Origin: Mucilaginibacter inviolabilis
Lineage (GTDB): Bacteria > Bacteroidota > Bacteroidia > Sphingobacteriales > Sphingobacteriaceae
DNA length: 64,000 bases
Direction: 5' to 3'
Assembly: GCF_011089895.1 (NCBI RefSeq)
Contig: NZ_JAANAT010000005.1
Location: forward strand, 62,001-126,000
Shown here: one piece after another, positions 16,690 through 25,426 of the stretch
Layout: each line of letters starts with the position of its first letter
Numbering within the stretch: position 1 is the stretch's first letter
Program-made: the position numbers and the translations under genes
Notes under the pieces: generated by a model
Seen by the model: the letters and a program-made list of their open reading frames with translations, nothing else
What the model was told of the DNA's origin: nothing
Databases searched by the model: none

Positions 16690-19401
16690 ATGCTGACTAT
16701 CAATAAAACCTCACTAAGAAAAGTGGCAGCTGACGGAAAAAAGATCCTGCTGAACGGCAATGAAGAAGCCGCGGCAACCAAACTCAAGAACGCTTCATCC
16801 CATGATCTGGATTTTTCCCTGGCCATGCTGGATAGCGCTCTGGAAGGCCTGTCATTGGCCCAGGCTAAGGATCGTTTGGAAAGATTTGGCTTGAATGAGG
16901 TGCATCATGAAAAAGCACCGTCCTGGTTCAAACAACTGATTGAGGCTTTTATCAATCCCTTCATTGGTATCCTGCTTATTATTGCTGCCATATCATTTAT
17001 ACTGGATGTTTGGTTGGCCAAGCCCGGAGAAGCCGATTATAAAACCGTGCTCATGGTAGGCATTATGGTGATGACCAGCGCCCTGTTACGCTTTGTTCAG
17101 GAATACCGGAGTAACCGGGCAGCCGAGCAGCTCAAAAGCATGGTTACCACCACGGCAACCGTTTTACGGAAACCAGTTGGTAAAAAAGAATTCGATATTA
17201 AAAAACTGGTACCTGGCGATATTGTATTTCTTTCGGCCGGGGATATGATCCCTGCAGATTGCCGCATCATGCAATCCAAAGATCTTTTTGTAAGCCAGGC
17301 CATGTTAACCGGCGAATCTTTACCGGTTGAAAAAAGGAGCTTCCCCGTGCGGGATGCAGACAGCAAACCTTTGGTTGAACTGGATAATATATGCTTTATG
17401 GGCACCAATGTGGTGAGTGGTTCGGCTATGGCCATTTGCGTAAACACCGGCAATCAAACCTATTTTGGTTCGCTTAGTAAAGACATTGTTGGCAAACGCG
17501 CCGAAACAAGTTTTGACAAAGGTGTAAATAAAGTAAGCTATTTACTTATCCGGTTCATGATGGTTATGGTTCCCCTGATATTCTTAATCAACGGGTTGGT
17601 TAAAGGTAACTGGTGGGAAGCGCTCTTATTTGCCATTGCGGTTGCAGTAGGATTAACCCCCGAAATGCTGCCCATGATTGTAACGGCCAACCTGGCTAAA
17701 GGCGCCGTTAACATGAGCAAAAGAAAGGTGATCATCAAACGACTTAGTGCCATTCAAAACATAGGTGCCATGGATATTCTGTGCACCGACAAGACTGGTA
17801 CGCTAACCATGGATAAAATTGTGCTGGAAAAACACCTGAACATTTTTGGAGATGAGGATGAAGAAGTATTAAAATGGGCCTATCTGAATAGTTTTCACCA
17901 AACCGGATTGAAAAACTTATTGGACGTAGCTGTTCTGGAGCATATAGAAATTCATGAATATCTAAAAGTAGAAGAGTACTATTTAAAAGTTGACGAGATC
18001 CCTTTTGATTTTCAGCGCCGCCGGATGTCTGTTATTTTAAAACAACGGAATGGCAAACATTTACTCATCTGTAAAGGCGCGGTGGAAGAAATGCTCGATT
18101 TGTGCAATTACGCTTTTGATCCCGGCGAGGATAAACAATTACACATCGAGTCGGACAAGATTATGCCGATGGATGAAAGCCGGAGAAACATGATCCTCAA
18201 TACTTCTAAAAAGCTAAATGCCGAGGGTCTGCGGGTTTTATTGGTGGCTATTAAAGAGTTTGACGACCGGGCCCTCACCTATTCTGTAGATGACGAAAAG
18301 GACATGATCCTTACCGGCTTTATCGGTTTCCTTGATCCCGCGAAACCATCGGCAAAAACCTCTATCGAGGCTTTACAGAAGCTTGGGGTTAATGTAAAAG
18401 TACTCACCGGCGATAACGAGATCGTCACTAAAAAAATCTGCCGCGATGTGGGCATACCCTACAGCCGCATCCTGCTCGGAAGCGACGTAGAACAAATGAG
18501 TGATGACGAACTGAAACACCAGGTAGATGATGTTTCTATCCTGGCCAAACTTAGTCCTCTACAAAAATCACGGGTGGTTAAAATATTACAGTCCAAAGGG
18601 CATACTGTTGGCTTCATGGGCGATGGTATTAATGACGCGGCAGCTTTAAGAGACGCCGATGTTGGCATTTCCGTAGATACTGCCGTGGATATCGCCAAAG
18701 AAAGTGCTGATATTATTTTGCTCGAGAAAGATCTGATGGTTTTGCGCAAAGGCGTGATCTATGGCCGCCGGACATTTGGCAACATCATCAAATATATTAA
18801 AATGACCGCGAGCAGTAATTTTGGCAATATGTTCAGCATGTTGGGTGCAAGCGCATTCCTGCCCTTCCTGCCTATGCTTCCTGTTCAAATCCTCATTCAA
18901 AATTTATTGTATGATGTATCGCAGATATCTATCCCCTGGGATACTATGGACGAAGAATTTATAGAGCAGCCAAAAAAATGGGATGCCTCGGGCATCACCC
19001 GGTTTATGCTGTATATCGGCCCTATCAGCTCTATTTTTGATTATGCCACTTTCGCGGTTATGTTCTTTGTATTCAAGGCCAATAGTCCGGCCCATCAGCA
19101 ACTGTTTCAAAGTGGGTGGTTTATCGAAGGTCTGTTATCCCAAACCCTCATCGTGCACATGATCCGGACACGTAAAATACCATTCATACAAAGCTGGGCA
19201 ACCACACCCATCATCGCATTAACCTCACTCATTATGGTGATAGGTATCCTGATCCCGTTTTCGCCATTTGCCGAAAGTTTAAAGATGCAGCCACTTTCGC
19301 TAATTTATTTCCCCTGGTTAATTGGCATACTGACAGCTTATTGTGTACTCACCCAGCTGGTTAAAACATGGTACATTAAAAAATTCAATCAATGGCTTTG
19401 A
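16690..19401 (+). CDS. mgtA: magnesium-importing P-type ATPase (P3B)
   Basis: Mg2+-transporting ATPase of 903 residues. The N-terminal cation-ATPase domain (SLAQAKDRLERFGLNEV, about 55-75) is followed by TM1-2 (PFIGILLIIAAISFILDVWL), actuator loop with LTGESLPVEK, TM4 with AVAVGLTPEMLPMIV, phosphorylation motif DKTGTLT at D367, nucleotide-binding KGAVEEMLDLC, hinge GFMGDGINDAAALRDADVGI, and six C-terminal helices with NLLYDVSQISIPWD typical of MgtA/MgtB. It imports Mg2+ down its gradient at ATP cost when Mg2+ is scarce. It is the third gene after mgtC and probably shares its leader control. 94 nt separate it from the adaptor gene of the metal efflux system. Confidence 0.95.
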   Translation: MLTINKTSLRKVAADGKKILLNGNEEAAATKLKNASSHDLDFSLAMLDSALEGLSLAQAKDRLERFGLNEVHHEKAPSWFKQLIEAFINPFIGILLIIAAISFILDVWLAKPGEADYKTVLMVGIMVMTSALLRFVQEYRSNRAAEQLKSMVTTTATVLRKPVGKKEFDIKKLVPGDIVFLSAGDMIPADCRIMQSKDLFVSQAMLTGESLPVEKRSFPVRDADSKPLVELDNICFMGTNVVSGSAMAICVNTGNQTYFGSLSKDIVGKRAETSFDKGVNKVSYLLIRFMMVMVPLIFLINGLVKGNWWEALLFAIAVAVGLTPEMLPMIVTANLAKGAVNMSKRKVIIKRLSAIQNIGAMDILCTDKTGTLTMDKIVLEKHLNIFGDEDEEVLKWAYLNSFHQTGLKNLLDVAVLEHIEIHEYLKVEEYYLKVDEIPFDFQRRRMSVILKQRNGKHLLICKGAVEEMLDLCNYAFDPGEDKQLHIESDKIMPMDESRRNMILNTSKKLNAEGLRVLLVAIKEFDDRALTYSVDDEKDMILTGFIGFLDPAKPSAKTSIEALQKLGVNVKVLTGDNEIVTKKICRDVGIPYSRILLGSDVEQMSDDELKHQVDDVSILAKLSPLQKSRVVKILQSKGHTVGFMGDGINDAAALRDADVGISVDTAVDIAKESADIILLEKDLMVLRKGVIYGRRTFGNIIKYIKMTASSNFGNMFSMLGASAFLPFLPMLPVQILIQNLLYDVSQISIPWDTMDEEFIEQPKKWDASGITRFMLYIGPISSIFDYATFAVMFFVFKANSPAHQQLFQSGWFIEGLLSQTLIVHMIRTRKIPFIQSWATTPIIALTSLIMVIGILIPFSPFAESLKMQPLSLIYFPWLIGILTAYCVLTQLVKTWYIKKFNQWL

Positions 19402-19495
19402 TGAAATAAGGATTTTAGGAACAAGGAGCAAAGATCCGGGGAGGGCCGTCCGGCAATACAACACTTATAACATATTTAAACCCCTATAATTCAAC

Positions 19496-20617
19496 ATGAT
19501 GAAAAACAATTTTCATGTTGCCCTGTGCATTATAGGCACAGGGCTGGTGGCAGCCTCATGCCATGAACATAGCACAGAGCAAGTTGCTAACTTATTTGCG
19601 GTACAGGGCGATACCATTACGGTCACCTCCCACTCCCATTTAAAAGACAGACTTAAAACAATTACTTTAAAAGACGAACCTTACCGTTTACAGATCATCA
19701 CCACAGGTATTATCAAAGCCATACCAACGCAGTACGCAGAAATAGCTCCTCCTTTTCAGGGAAGGGTTACTAAGACGTATTTGCACTTAGGTATGAAAAC
19801 TACCCCATCAACACCCTTGTTTGAGATCAGCTCTCCGGATTTTATAACCGCGCAAAAAATCTTTTTCCAGGAAAAATCGCAGATGCTGCAAACTCAAAAA
19901 ACCTTAAAACGGCAACAGGATCTGATGGCTAATGGCGTGGGTACGCAAAAAGATCTGGAAGAAGCCCAAACTGCTTATGAGGTCGAAAAAAAGGAATATG
20001 AAAATGCGGTTATCGGTATTAAGATATTCAAAGCCGATCCTGAAAAACTATCCCTGGGTCAGCCATTGGTGGTACACGCTCCCATTAACGGCGAAGTGGT
20101 AGATAACAAAGTAGTATTAGGACAATTTATAAAAGATGATGCGGCCAGCGTAGCTACCGTAGCCGATCTGTCAAAAGTATGGATAGCCGGACAGGTGAAA
20201 GAAAAAGACATCCGGTATGTACATCAACAGGATGAATGCGATATTCAGGTATCTGCCCTGCCCGGGAAACACCTCAAAGGCAAAGTATATCACGTAAATG
20301 ATATCGTTGATGACGATACCCGAAGTGTACAGGTGTTGATGGAGTGTAACAATACCGACCATGCACTTAAACCCGGCATGTATGCCACAGTAGATTTTAT
20401 TGACGCCCCTACATCTGCCATCTTGATACCTCAAACTGCCCTGTTACAAATGAGCGGAAGCAATTTCGTTTTTGTGGCTTCGCCCGACGGAAAATATATT
20501 AAACGAAAAGTAGTAACCGGCGGAAACGACAATGACCGCGTAGTTATCACATCCGGCTTAAAAAGTGGCGACACGATCATTTCAGAAGGTGGCTTTTATT
20601 TATTGGAAGCACGGTAA
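19496..20617 (+). CDS. heavy-metal RND efflux periplasmic adaptor (CusB/CzcB-like)
   Basis: Membrane fusion lipoprotein of 373 residues with lipobox VAASC and a His-containing mature start (CHEHS). Segments in order: beta-barrel/lipoyl halves (IAPPFQGRVTKTYLHLGMKT and VVHAPINGEVVDNKVVLGQF), an alpha-hairpin (about 120-175, KSQMLQTQKTLKRQQDLMAN), and the beta-barrel CusB-type domain (KVWIAGQVKEKDIRYV). C-terminal membrane-proximal domain KVVTGGNDNDRVVITSGLKSGD. It works with the CusA/CzcA-type pump 18 nt downstream. There is no Met-rich N-terminal metal site as in E. coli CusB, so Cu/Ag specificity is not supported; Zn/Co/Cd/Ni are possible. Confidence 0.92.
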   Translation: MMKNNFHVALCIIGTGLVAASCHEHSTEQVANLFAVQGDTITVTSHSHLKDRLKTITLKDEPYRLQIITTGIIKAIPTQYAEIAPPFQGRVTKTYLHLGMKTTPSTPLFEISSPDFITAQKIFFQEKSQMLQTQKTLKRQQDLMANGVGTQKDLEEAQTAYEVEKKEYENAVIGIKIFKADPEKLSLGQPLVVHAPINGEVVDNKVVLGQFIKDDAASVATVADLSKVWIAGQVKEKDIRYVHQQDECDIQVSALPGKHLKGKVYHVNDIVDDDTRSVQVLMECNNTDHALKPGMYATVDFIDAPTSAILIPQTALLQMSGSNFVFVASPDGKYIKRKVVTGGNDNDRVVITSGLKSGDTIISEGGFYLLEAR

Positions 20618-20635
20618 CCTTATAACCTATACTGT

Positions 20636-23600
20636 ATGAAAAAATTAATATTTACCGCAATAAAAAAGCGCTGGCTTTTTGTGGCCTTATTTGTGCTTCT
20701 GGCTTTCTTTGGTTACTACTCCTGGAAACAATTATCTATTGAAGCCTATCCCGATATTGCCGATGTAACTTCGCAGGTAGTAACACAGGTTCCGGGCCTC
20801 GCGGCAGAAGAGGTAGAACAGCAGATCACTATACCCATTGAGCGTTCATTGAACGGGTTACCGGGCATGCACGTGATGCGCAGCCGCAGCCTTTTTGGCC
20901 TTTCCCTCATCACACTGGTATTTGATGATGGGGTTGACGATTATTGGGCCCGGCAAAGGATACAGGAGCGCTTGGCCGGTGTTCAGCTACCTTTTAGCGC
21001 CGTTCCTGGTCTTGATCCTTTAACCTCACCAACCGGCGAAGTATACCGGTATATTATCGAAAGCACCAACCATGATCTGAGGGCTTTGACCGATCTGCAG
21101 CAATGGGTGATCATCCCCCGCATTAAACAGGTTACTGGCGTGGCCGATGTAGCCAACTTCGGTGGCATCACCACACAGTTCCAGGTAGAGATTGATCCGG
21201 ACAAACTGGCTCAATATCATCTTTCGCTTACCGATGTGCAAACCGCCATCAATAACAATAATACCAACGCTGGTGGTAGTGTTTTAAATCGTGGCGAACA
21301 GGGATACGTGGTAAGAGGTATAGGATTGGTAAAAGATCTTCAGGGACTTGGCGATGTTGTTGTTAAATCGGTTAACGGCGTACCCGTTCTGATCAAAGAT
21401 GTAGGTGAGCTTAAATTTGGCACCCTGGAACGTAAAGGGGTGCTGGGCTATACCGATAGAAAGGTTGATCATAACGATGGCATTGAAGGGATCGTGGTAA
21501 TGCTGAAGGGGCAGAACCCCTCTGTTGTGTTGGAAGGTATACACCAGGCCGTTGATAATTTGAATAAGAACATACTTCCCGAAGGCGTTACCATCAGACC
21601 TTATCTCGACCGCACAAACCTCATCAATAAAACCCTGGATACCGTTTCCCATACGCTTTTAGAAGGGATGGCCCTGGTAATCATTGTGCTCATTGTATTT
21701 TTGGGTAACTGGCGCGGTGCACTCATTGTGGCCATCACCATTCCGTTGGCTTTATTGGTCGCCTTTATTTTGATGAAGTTTACCAATATCCCGGCTAACC
21801 TGCTTTCCCTGGGTGCCATTGATTTTGGGATCATTGTAGATGGCGCCATCGTAATGATGGAAACCATCCTTAAAAAAAGAGAAAAAAATCCTGACGAGGT
21901 ACTGGAAGAAACAACCATAAGCGCAAGAGCGCTGGAAGTAGCAAAACCTATTCTTTTTTCTACCATCATCATCATTACCGCATATTTGCCCCTATTCTCT
22001 TTTGAACGTGTAGAGAAGAAACTTTTTACTCCGATGGCTTTCACCGTAGGTTATGCGCTTTTAGGTGCATTAGCCGTAGCCTTATTGCTTATTCCGGGTT
22101 TAGCCTATGCAGTGTATCGTAAACCAAGGAAGCTTTACCATAACAAATGGCTGGAGTATCTGTCGGCCAAATATGAAAGCCGGATCACTAAGATCATGAA
22201 TAAACCCAAGCGGGTTTTCATTCCTTTGGCATTGGCTTTCGCAGGTGCGGTTATTTTGTCGGTAACGGTAGGTAAGGATTTTTTACCTCCTTTGGATGAA
22301 GGCTCCATCTGGCTGCAAGTTTCTTTGCCGCCGGGCATAACGCTTCAAAAGTCGCAGCAAATGAGCGATGCTTTGCGGGCTGCAACACTTAAACATCCCG
22401 AAATTACTTATGTAACGGTTCAGGCGGGCCGCAATGATGATGGTACCGATTACTTTACTCCTTCGCACTTTGAAGTCTCAGTGGGCTTAAAACCATACAA
22501 CGAATGGGAAGGTGGCAAAACCAAGTATGATCTGATCAATGAATTATCAAAAGAATACGCAGCCATGCCCGGTTATTCAGTCGCTTTTACGCAGCCAATG
22601 ATCGATGGGGTAATGGATAAAATTGCCGGAGCCCATAGCGAACTGGTGCTGAAAGTTTTTGGCAATGATTTCAAAGAAACCCGCCGCATTGCCGAAGCTG
22701 CGGTATCTACCCTACAAACGGTGAAAGGCGCGGTTGATATTGCTATAGACCAGGAGCCACCGCTTCCGCAATTGCAGATCAAAGTAAACCGGGATGCTGT
22801 GGCAAGATACGGGCTAAACATGAGTGATGTAGCCGAGTTAATTGAGGTGGCTATCGGCGGTAAAGCAGTAGCCCAGGTTTTTATATCAGATAAGGTTTAT
22901 GATGTGATTTGTCGCTACAAAGAAGAAAGCCGTAATACTCCCGAAAAAATCGCCAACCTGATGCTCACTTCCCAAACAGGCGCTAAAATACCTTTATCAC
23001 AAGTGGCCGAAATAAAAACGGATATAGGGGAAAGTTCTATTTCCAGGGAAATGAACCGTCGCCAGCTTACTGTACGTCTTAATTTAAGAGGAACTGATTT
23101 GTCGACTTTTTTAACAGAAGCCCAGGCAAAAATAAACCAGCAGGTTAAATACGATAAAGAAAAATACCAGATAGCATGGGGCGGTCAGTTTGAAAATCAA
23201 AATAGGGCCTACGCAAAATTGGCAGTTATTGTCCCCCTGGCTTTGGCTATCATGTTCCTGTTACTTTATGGGGCTTTTGGTAAATTCAGGCAGGCAGGAC
23301 TTATTTTAAGCATCGTCCCACTGGCTTTATTCGGTGGCATGTTGGCCCTAAACGTGCGCGGCATGACGTTGAACGTGTCTTCGGCAGTAGGGTTTATCGC
23401 CTTGTTTGGTGTCGCTATACAAAATGGCGTTATTTTGATTTCGCATATCAATGATCTGCGTAAAAAAGGCTCCGACATACTCCATGCGGTAATACAGGGA
23501 ACAAGGCATCGTTTCCGCCCGGTATTAATGACAGCCACCGTTGCAGCTTTAGGCTTGCTCCCAGCCTCATTAGCTACAGGCATCGGGTCCGACGTGCAGC

Positions 23601-23737
23601 GACCATTGGCAACAGTAATCGTTTACGGTCTTTTTGTGGCCACAGCTATTACCCTGTTTGTTTTGCCGGCTTTGTATTACCTCATAGAAAGCAAATGGGG
23701 CAATCATGATTTTCAACCCTCAGCAAAAGAAGCATAA
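20636..23737 (+). CDS. heavy-metal RND efflux pump, CusA/CzcA family
   Basis: Inner membrane RND transporter of the heavy-metal efflux type, 1033 residues. The start MKKLIFTAIKKRWLFVALFV is followed by IEAYPDIADVTSQVVTQVPG, the family N-terminal loop. TM4 carries the diagnostic D396-x5-D402-x6-E409 pattern (AIDFGIIVDGAIVMMET), the same spacing as the essential residues of CzcA. TM10-11 has GFIALFGVAIQNGVILI. The large loops include GKDFLPPLDEGSIWLQVSLP. It pumps divalent or monovalent metal from periplasm or cytoplasm to the outside with adaptor and OMF. A clear CusA methionine triad cannot be assigned by eye. Gene order adaptor-pump-OMF with gaps of 18 and 12 nt indicates one operon. Confidence 0.95.
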   Translation: MKKLIFTAIKKRWLFVALFVLLAFFGYYSWKQLSIEAYPDIADVTSQVVTQVPGLAAEEVEQQITIPIERSLNGLPGMHVMRSRSLFGLSLITLVFDDGVDDYWARQRIQERLAGVQLPFSAVPGLDPLTSPTGEVYRYIIESTNHDLRALTDLQQWVIIPRIKQVTGVADVANFGGITTQFQVEIDPDKLAQYHLSLTDVQTAINNNNTNAGGSVLNRGEQGYVVRGIGLVKDLQGLGDVVVKSVNGVPVLIKDVGELKFGTLERKGVLGYTDRKVDHNDGIEGIVVMLKGQNPSVVLEGIHQAVDNLNKNILPEGVTIRPYLDRTNLINKTLDTVSHTLLEGMALVIIVLIVFLGNWRGALIVAITIPLALLVAFILMKFTNIPANLLSLGAIDFGIIVDGAIVMMETILKKREKNPDEVLEETTISARALEVAKPILFSTIIIITAYLPLFSFERVEKKLFTPMAFTVGYALLGALAVALLLIPGLAYAVYRKPRKLYHNKWLEYLSAKYESRITKIMNKPKRVFIPLALAFAGAVILSVTVGKDFLPPLDEGSIWLQVSLPPGITLQKSQQMSDALRAATLKHPEITYVTVQAGRNDDGTDYFTPSHFEVSVGLKPYNEWEGGKTKYDLINELSKEYAAMPGYSVAFTQPMIDGVMDKIAGAHSELVLKVFGNDFKETRRIAEAAVSTLQTVKGAVDIAIDQEPPLPQLQIKVNRDAVARYGLNMSDVAELIEVAIGGKAVAQVFISDKVYDVICRYKEESRNTPEKIANLMLTSQTGAKIPLSQVAEIKTDIGESSISREMNRRQLTVRLNLRGTDLSTFLTEAQAKINQQVKYDKEKYQIAWGGQFENQNRAYAKLAVIVPLALAIMFLLLYGAFGKFRQAGLILSIVPLALFGGMLALNVRGMTLNVSSAVGFIALFGVAIQNGVILISHINDLRKKGSDILHAVIQGTRHRFRPVLMTATVAALGLLPASLATGIGSDVQRPLATVIVYGLFVATAITLFVLPALYYLIESKWGNHDFQPSAKEA

Positions 23738-23749
23738 CTATCAATATTT

Positions 23750-25039
23750 ATGAAACTCATCTTCAAATACATTTTAACGTTTGCAATTGCCTTTGGTATT
23801 GCCGTTAATGTTTATGCACAAATAGATACTAATTTAACTTATTCCAAAAAGTTATCTCTCGTGCCGTATCTTAACCTGGTAGGTAAACAAAACCTGGGCC
23901 TGTTGGCACAACAATATAATGTCAGCATTGCCGAAGCTGGTATAGAAAGCGCTAAAGTTTTCCCTGATCCTCAGCTAACTGTAGGAGCCTACAATAACCA
24001 GGAAAAAAAACTTCATTTAGGCCAAGGTGTAAATTTTAGTTTGGGAGCTACGCTTGAATTAGGAGGCAAGCGTAGCGCCAGGATTAACCTGGCCAAAAGT
24101 CAGACTGAATTGAGCAGGGCATTGTTGACCGATTACCTCCGGAACCTTAGGGCAGATGCCGCTTTGGCTTATTATAACGCCATCCAGCAAAAGGACTTAC
24201 TTCGGGTACAGGAAAACTCATATCAAACCATGAAGCATCTGGCCGATGCCGATTCTGTTCGTTTTAAACTTGGAGCTATTGCTCAGATAGATGCCAGGCA
24301 GTCTAAATTAGAAGCTAGTAGTTTTCTTAATTCCGTTATCCAAAATGAATCCGACTGGAAATCGTCCCTGGTACAACTGAGTGTATTTACCGGGAATAAG
24401 GATATGGATACTTTATTTGTTCCTACCAAAGGTTCTGATAATCTGGAAAGAGCATTTGTGCTGACTCAATTAATTAACAATGCCCAAAATAACAGAGCTG
24501 ATGCTGTGGCGGCGCAAAACAGCAAAACTGTTGCTGAGAAAAATCTGTCGCTGGTAAAAGCAAACCGGATAATTGATTTAGGGGTAAACACCGGCATGCA
24601 ATTTAGCGGAGCATCTACCAATGAAATTGCACCTACCCCTACTTATCACTCTGTTAATGCAGGACTCAGTGTTCCATTAAAGTTTTCCAATCATTATAAG
24701 GGAGATTTGAAAGCCGCTCATTTTGCCATTCAACAGGTAGCCGTTCAATACGACCAGGTTTTACAGCAGATCCAGGCAGATGTGATCCAGTCGTACTTTA
24801 ATTATAAATCGGCTCAAAAACAGGTTCAGCAGTATAAAAATGGTTTAATAGCAGATGCCGAGAAAGTGTTGAATGGTAAAATATATAGTTATAAACGCGG
24901 TGAAACCTCCTTACTGGAAGTGTTGAATGCTCAGCGAACCTATAACGATGTACAAGAGAGCTACTATCAGTCTTTATACAATTACGCAGCTGCATTGATC
25001 ACGCTGGAACGTTCGTCAGGCATTTGGGATCTTCAATGA
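23750..25039 (+). CDS. TolC-family outer membrane protein of the metal efflux system (CusC/CzcC-like)
   Basis: Outer membrane factor of 429 residues with signal peptide ending VNVYAQ. OEP repeats include LVGKQNLGLLAQQYNVSIAE, VFPDPQLTVGAYNNQ, NLRADAALAYYNAIQQ and the C-terminal coiled coil YKRGETSLLEVLNAQRTYND. It lies 12 nt after the pump and ends the block. A hairpin 60 nt downstream can end transcription from this side as well as from the convergent tRNA gene. Confidence 0.92.
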   Translation: MKLIFKYILTFAIAFGIAVNVYAQIDTNLTYSKKLSLVPYLNLVGKQNLGLLAQQYNVSIAEAGIESAKVFPDPQLTVGAYNNQEKKLHLGQGVNFSLGATLELGGKRSARINLAKSQTELSRALLTDYLRNLRADAALAYYNAIQQKDLLRVQENSYQTMKHLADADSVRFKLGAIAQIDARQSKLEASSFLNSVIQNESDWKSSLVQLSVFTGNKDMDTLFVPTKGSDNLERAFVLTQLINNAQNNRADAVAAQNSKTVAEKNLSLVKANRIIDLGVNTGMQFSGASTNEIAPTPTYHSVNAGLSVPLKFSNHYKGDLKAAHFAIQQVAVQYDQVLQQIQADVIQSYFNYKSAQKQVQQYKNGLIADAEKVLNGKIYSYKRGETSLLEVLNAQRTYNDVQESYYQSLYNYAAALITLERSSGIWDLQ

Positions 25040-25098
25040 TTCCCTCTTGCTTTATTCTTTCTATGCTATTTTAAGGTGCATATAGCTTAAAAACAAAA

Positions 25099-25126
25099 GC
25101 CCTTCAAATGATATCATTTGAAGGGC
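25099..25126. terminator. 28-nt perfect palindrome, terminator for tRNA-Asp and probably the efflux operon
   Basis: GCCCTTCAAATGAT and its exact reverse complement stand back to back. On the minus strand it is followed by TTTTGTTTTT, a good U-tract 17 nt past the tRNA 3' end. On the plus strand the following TTATTATTAT is weaker. Confidence 0.8.
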
Positions 25127-25142
25127 CTTATTATTATCGAGG

Positions 25143-25216
25143 CGGAATGGACGGGACTCGAACCCGCGACCCCATGCGTGACAGGCATGTATTCTAACCA
25201 GCTGAACTACCACTCC
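25143..25216 (-). tRNA. tRNA-Asp (GTC)
   Basis: A 74-nt cloverleaf on the minus strand. Acceptor GGAGTGG pairs with CCATTCC with one G-U, discriminator G. D arm GTTCAGCTGGTTAGAAT, anticodon loop CTGTCAC (GTC) in stem CATGC/GCATG, T arm GCGGGTTCGAGTCCCGT. CCA is not encoded. It is flanked by a consensus promoter upstream and a palindromic terminator downstream. Confidence 0.98.
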
Positions 25217-25229
25217 GTTTTTGGGTCTG

Positions 25230-25260
25230 CAAATATACGCAGCTTTTTGTATTACGCAAA
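25230..25260 (-). promoter_or_regulatory. tRNA-Asp promoter
   Basis: On the minus strand TTTG (25257-25260), exactly 19 nt, then TATATTTG (25230-25237), matching the Bacteroidota housekeeping consensus TTTG-N19-21-TAnnTTTG. It lies 13 nt upstream of the mature tRNA 5' end. Confidence 0.8.
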
Positions 25261-25426
25261 TGGTTTTGAAAAAAAACTTATTTATTATGGATACATTACT
25301 CTTTCCTGGGGATATTATGTATAATCCGTTATTATCATTAGCTTTTATAAACAACTCAATACCAAGTCAAAGCAATTGCAATTGCTTCAATAATTTTCAT
25401 TTAAGGCCTTCTAAACTTTTTTTAAT

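Noticed and set aside
25061..25354. 97-codon minus-strand frame over the tRNA-Asp
   Set aside because: It is the translation of the tRNA gene and its flanks (VVQLVRIHACHAWGRGF), a common false protein.
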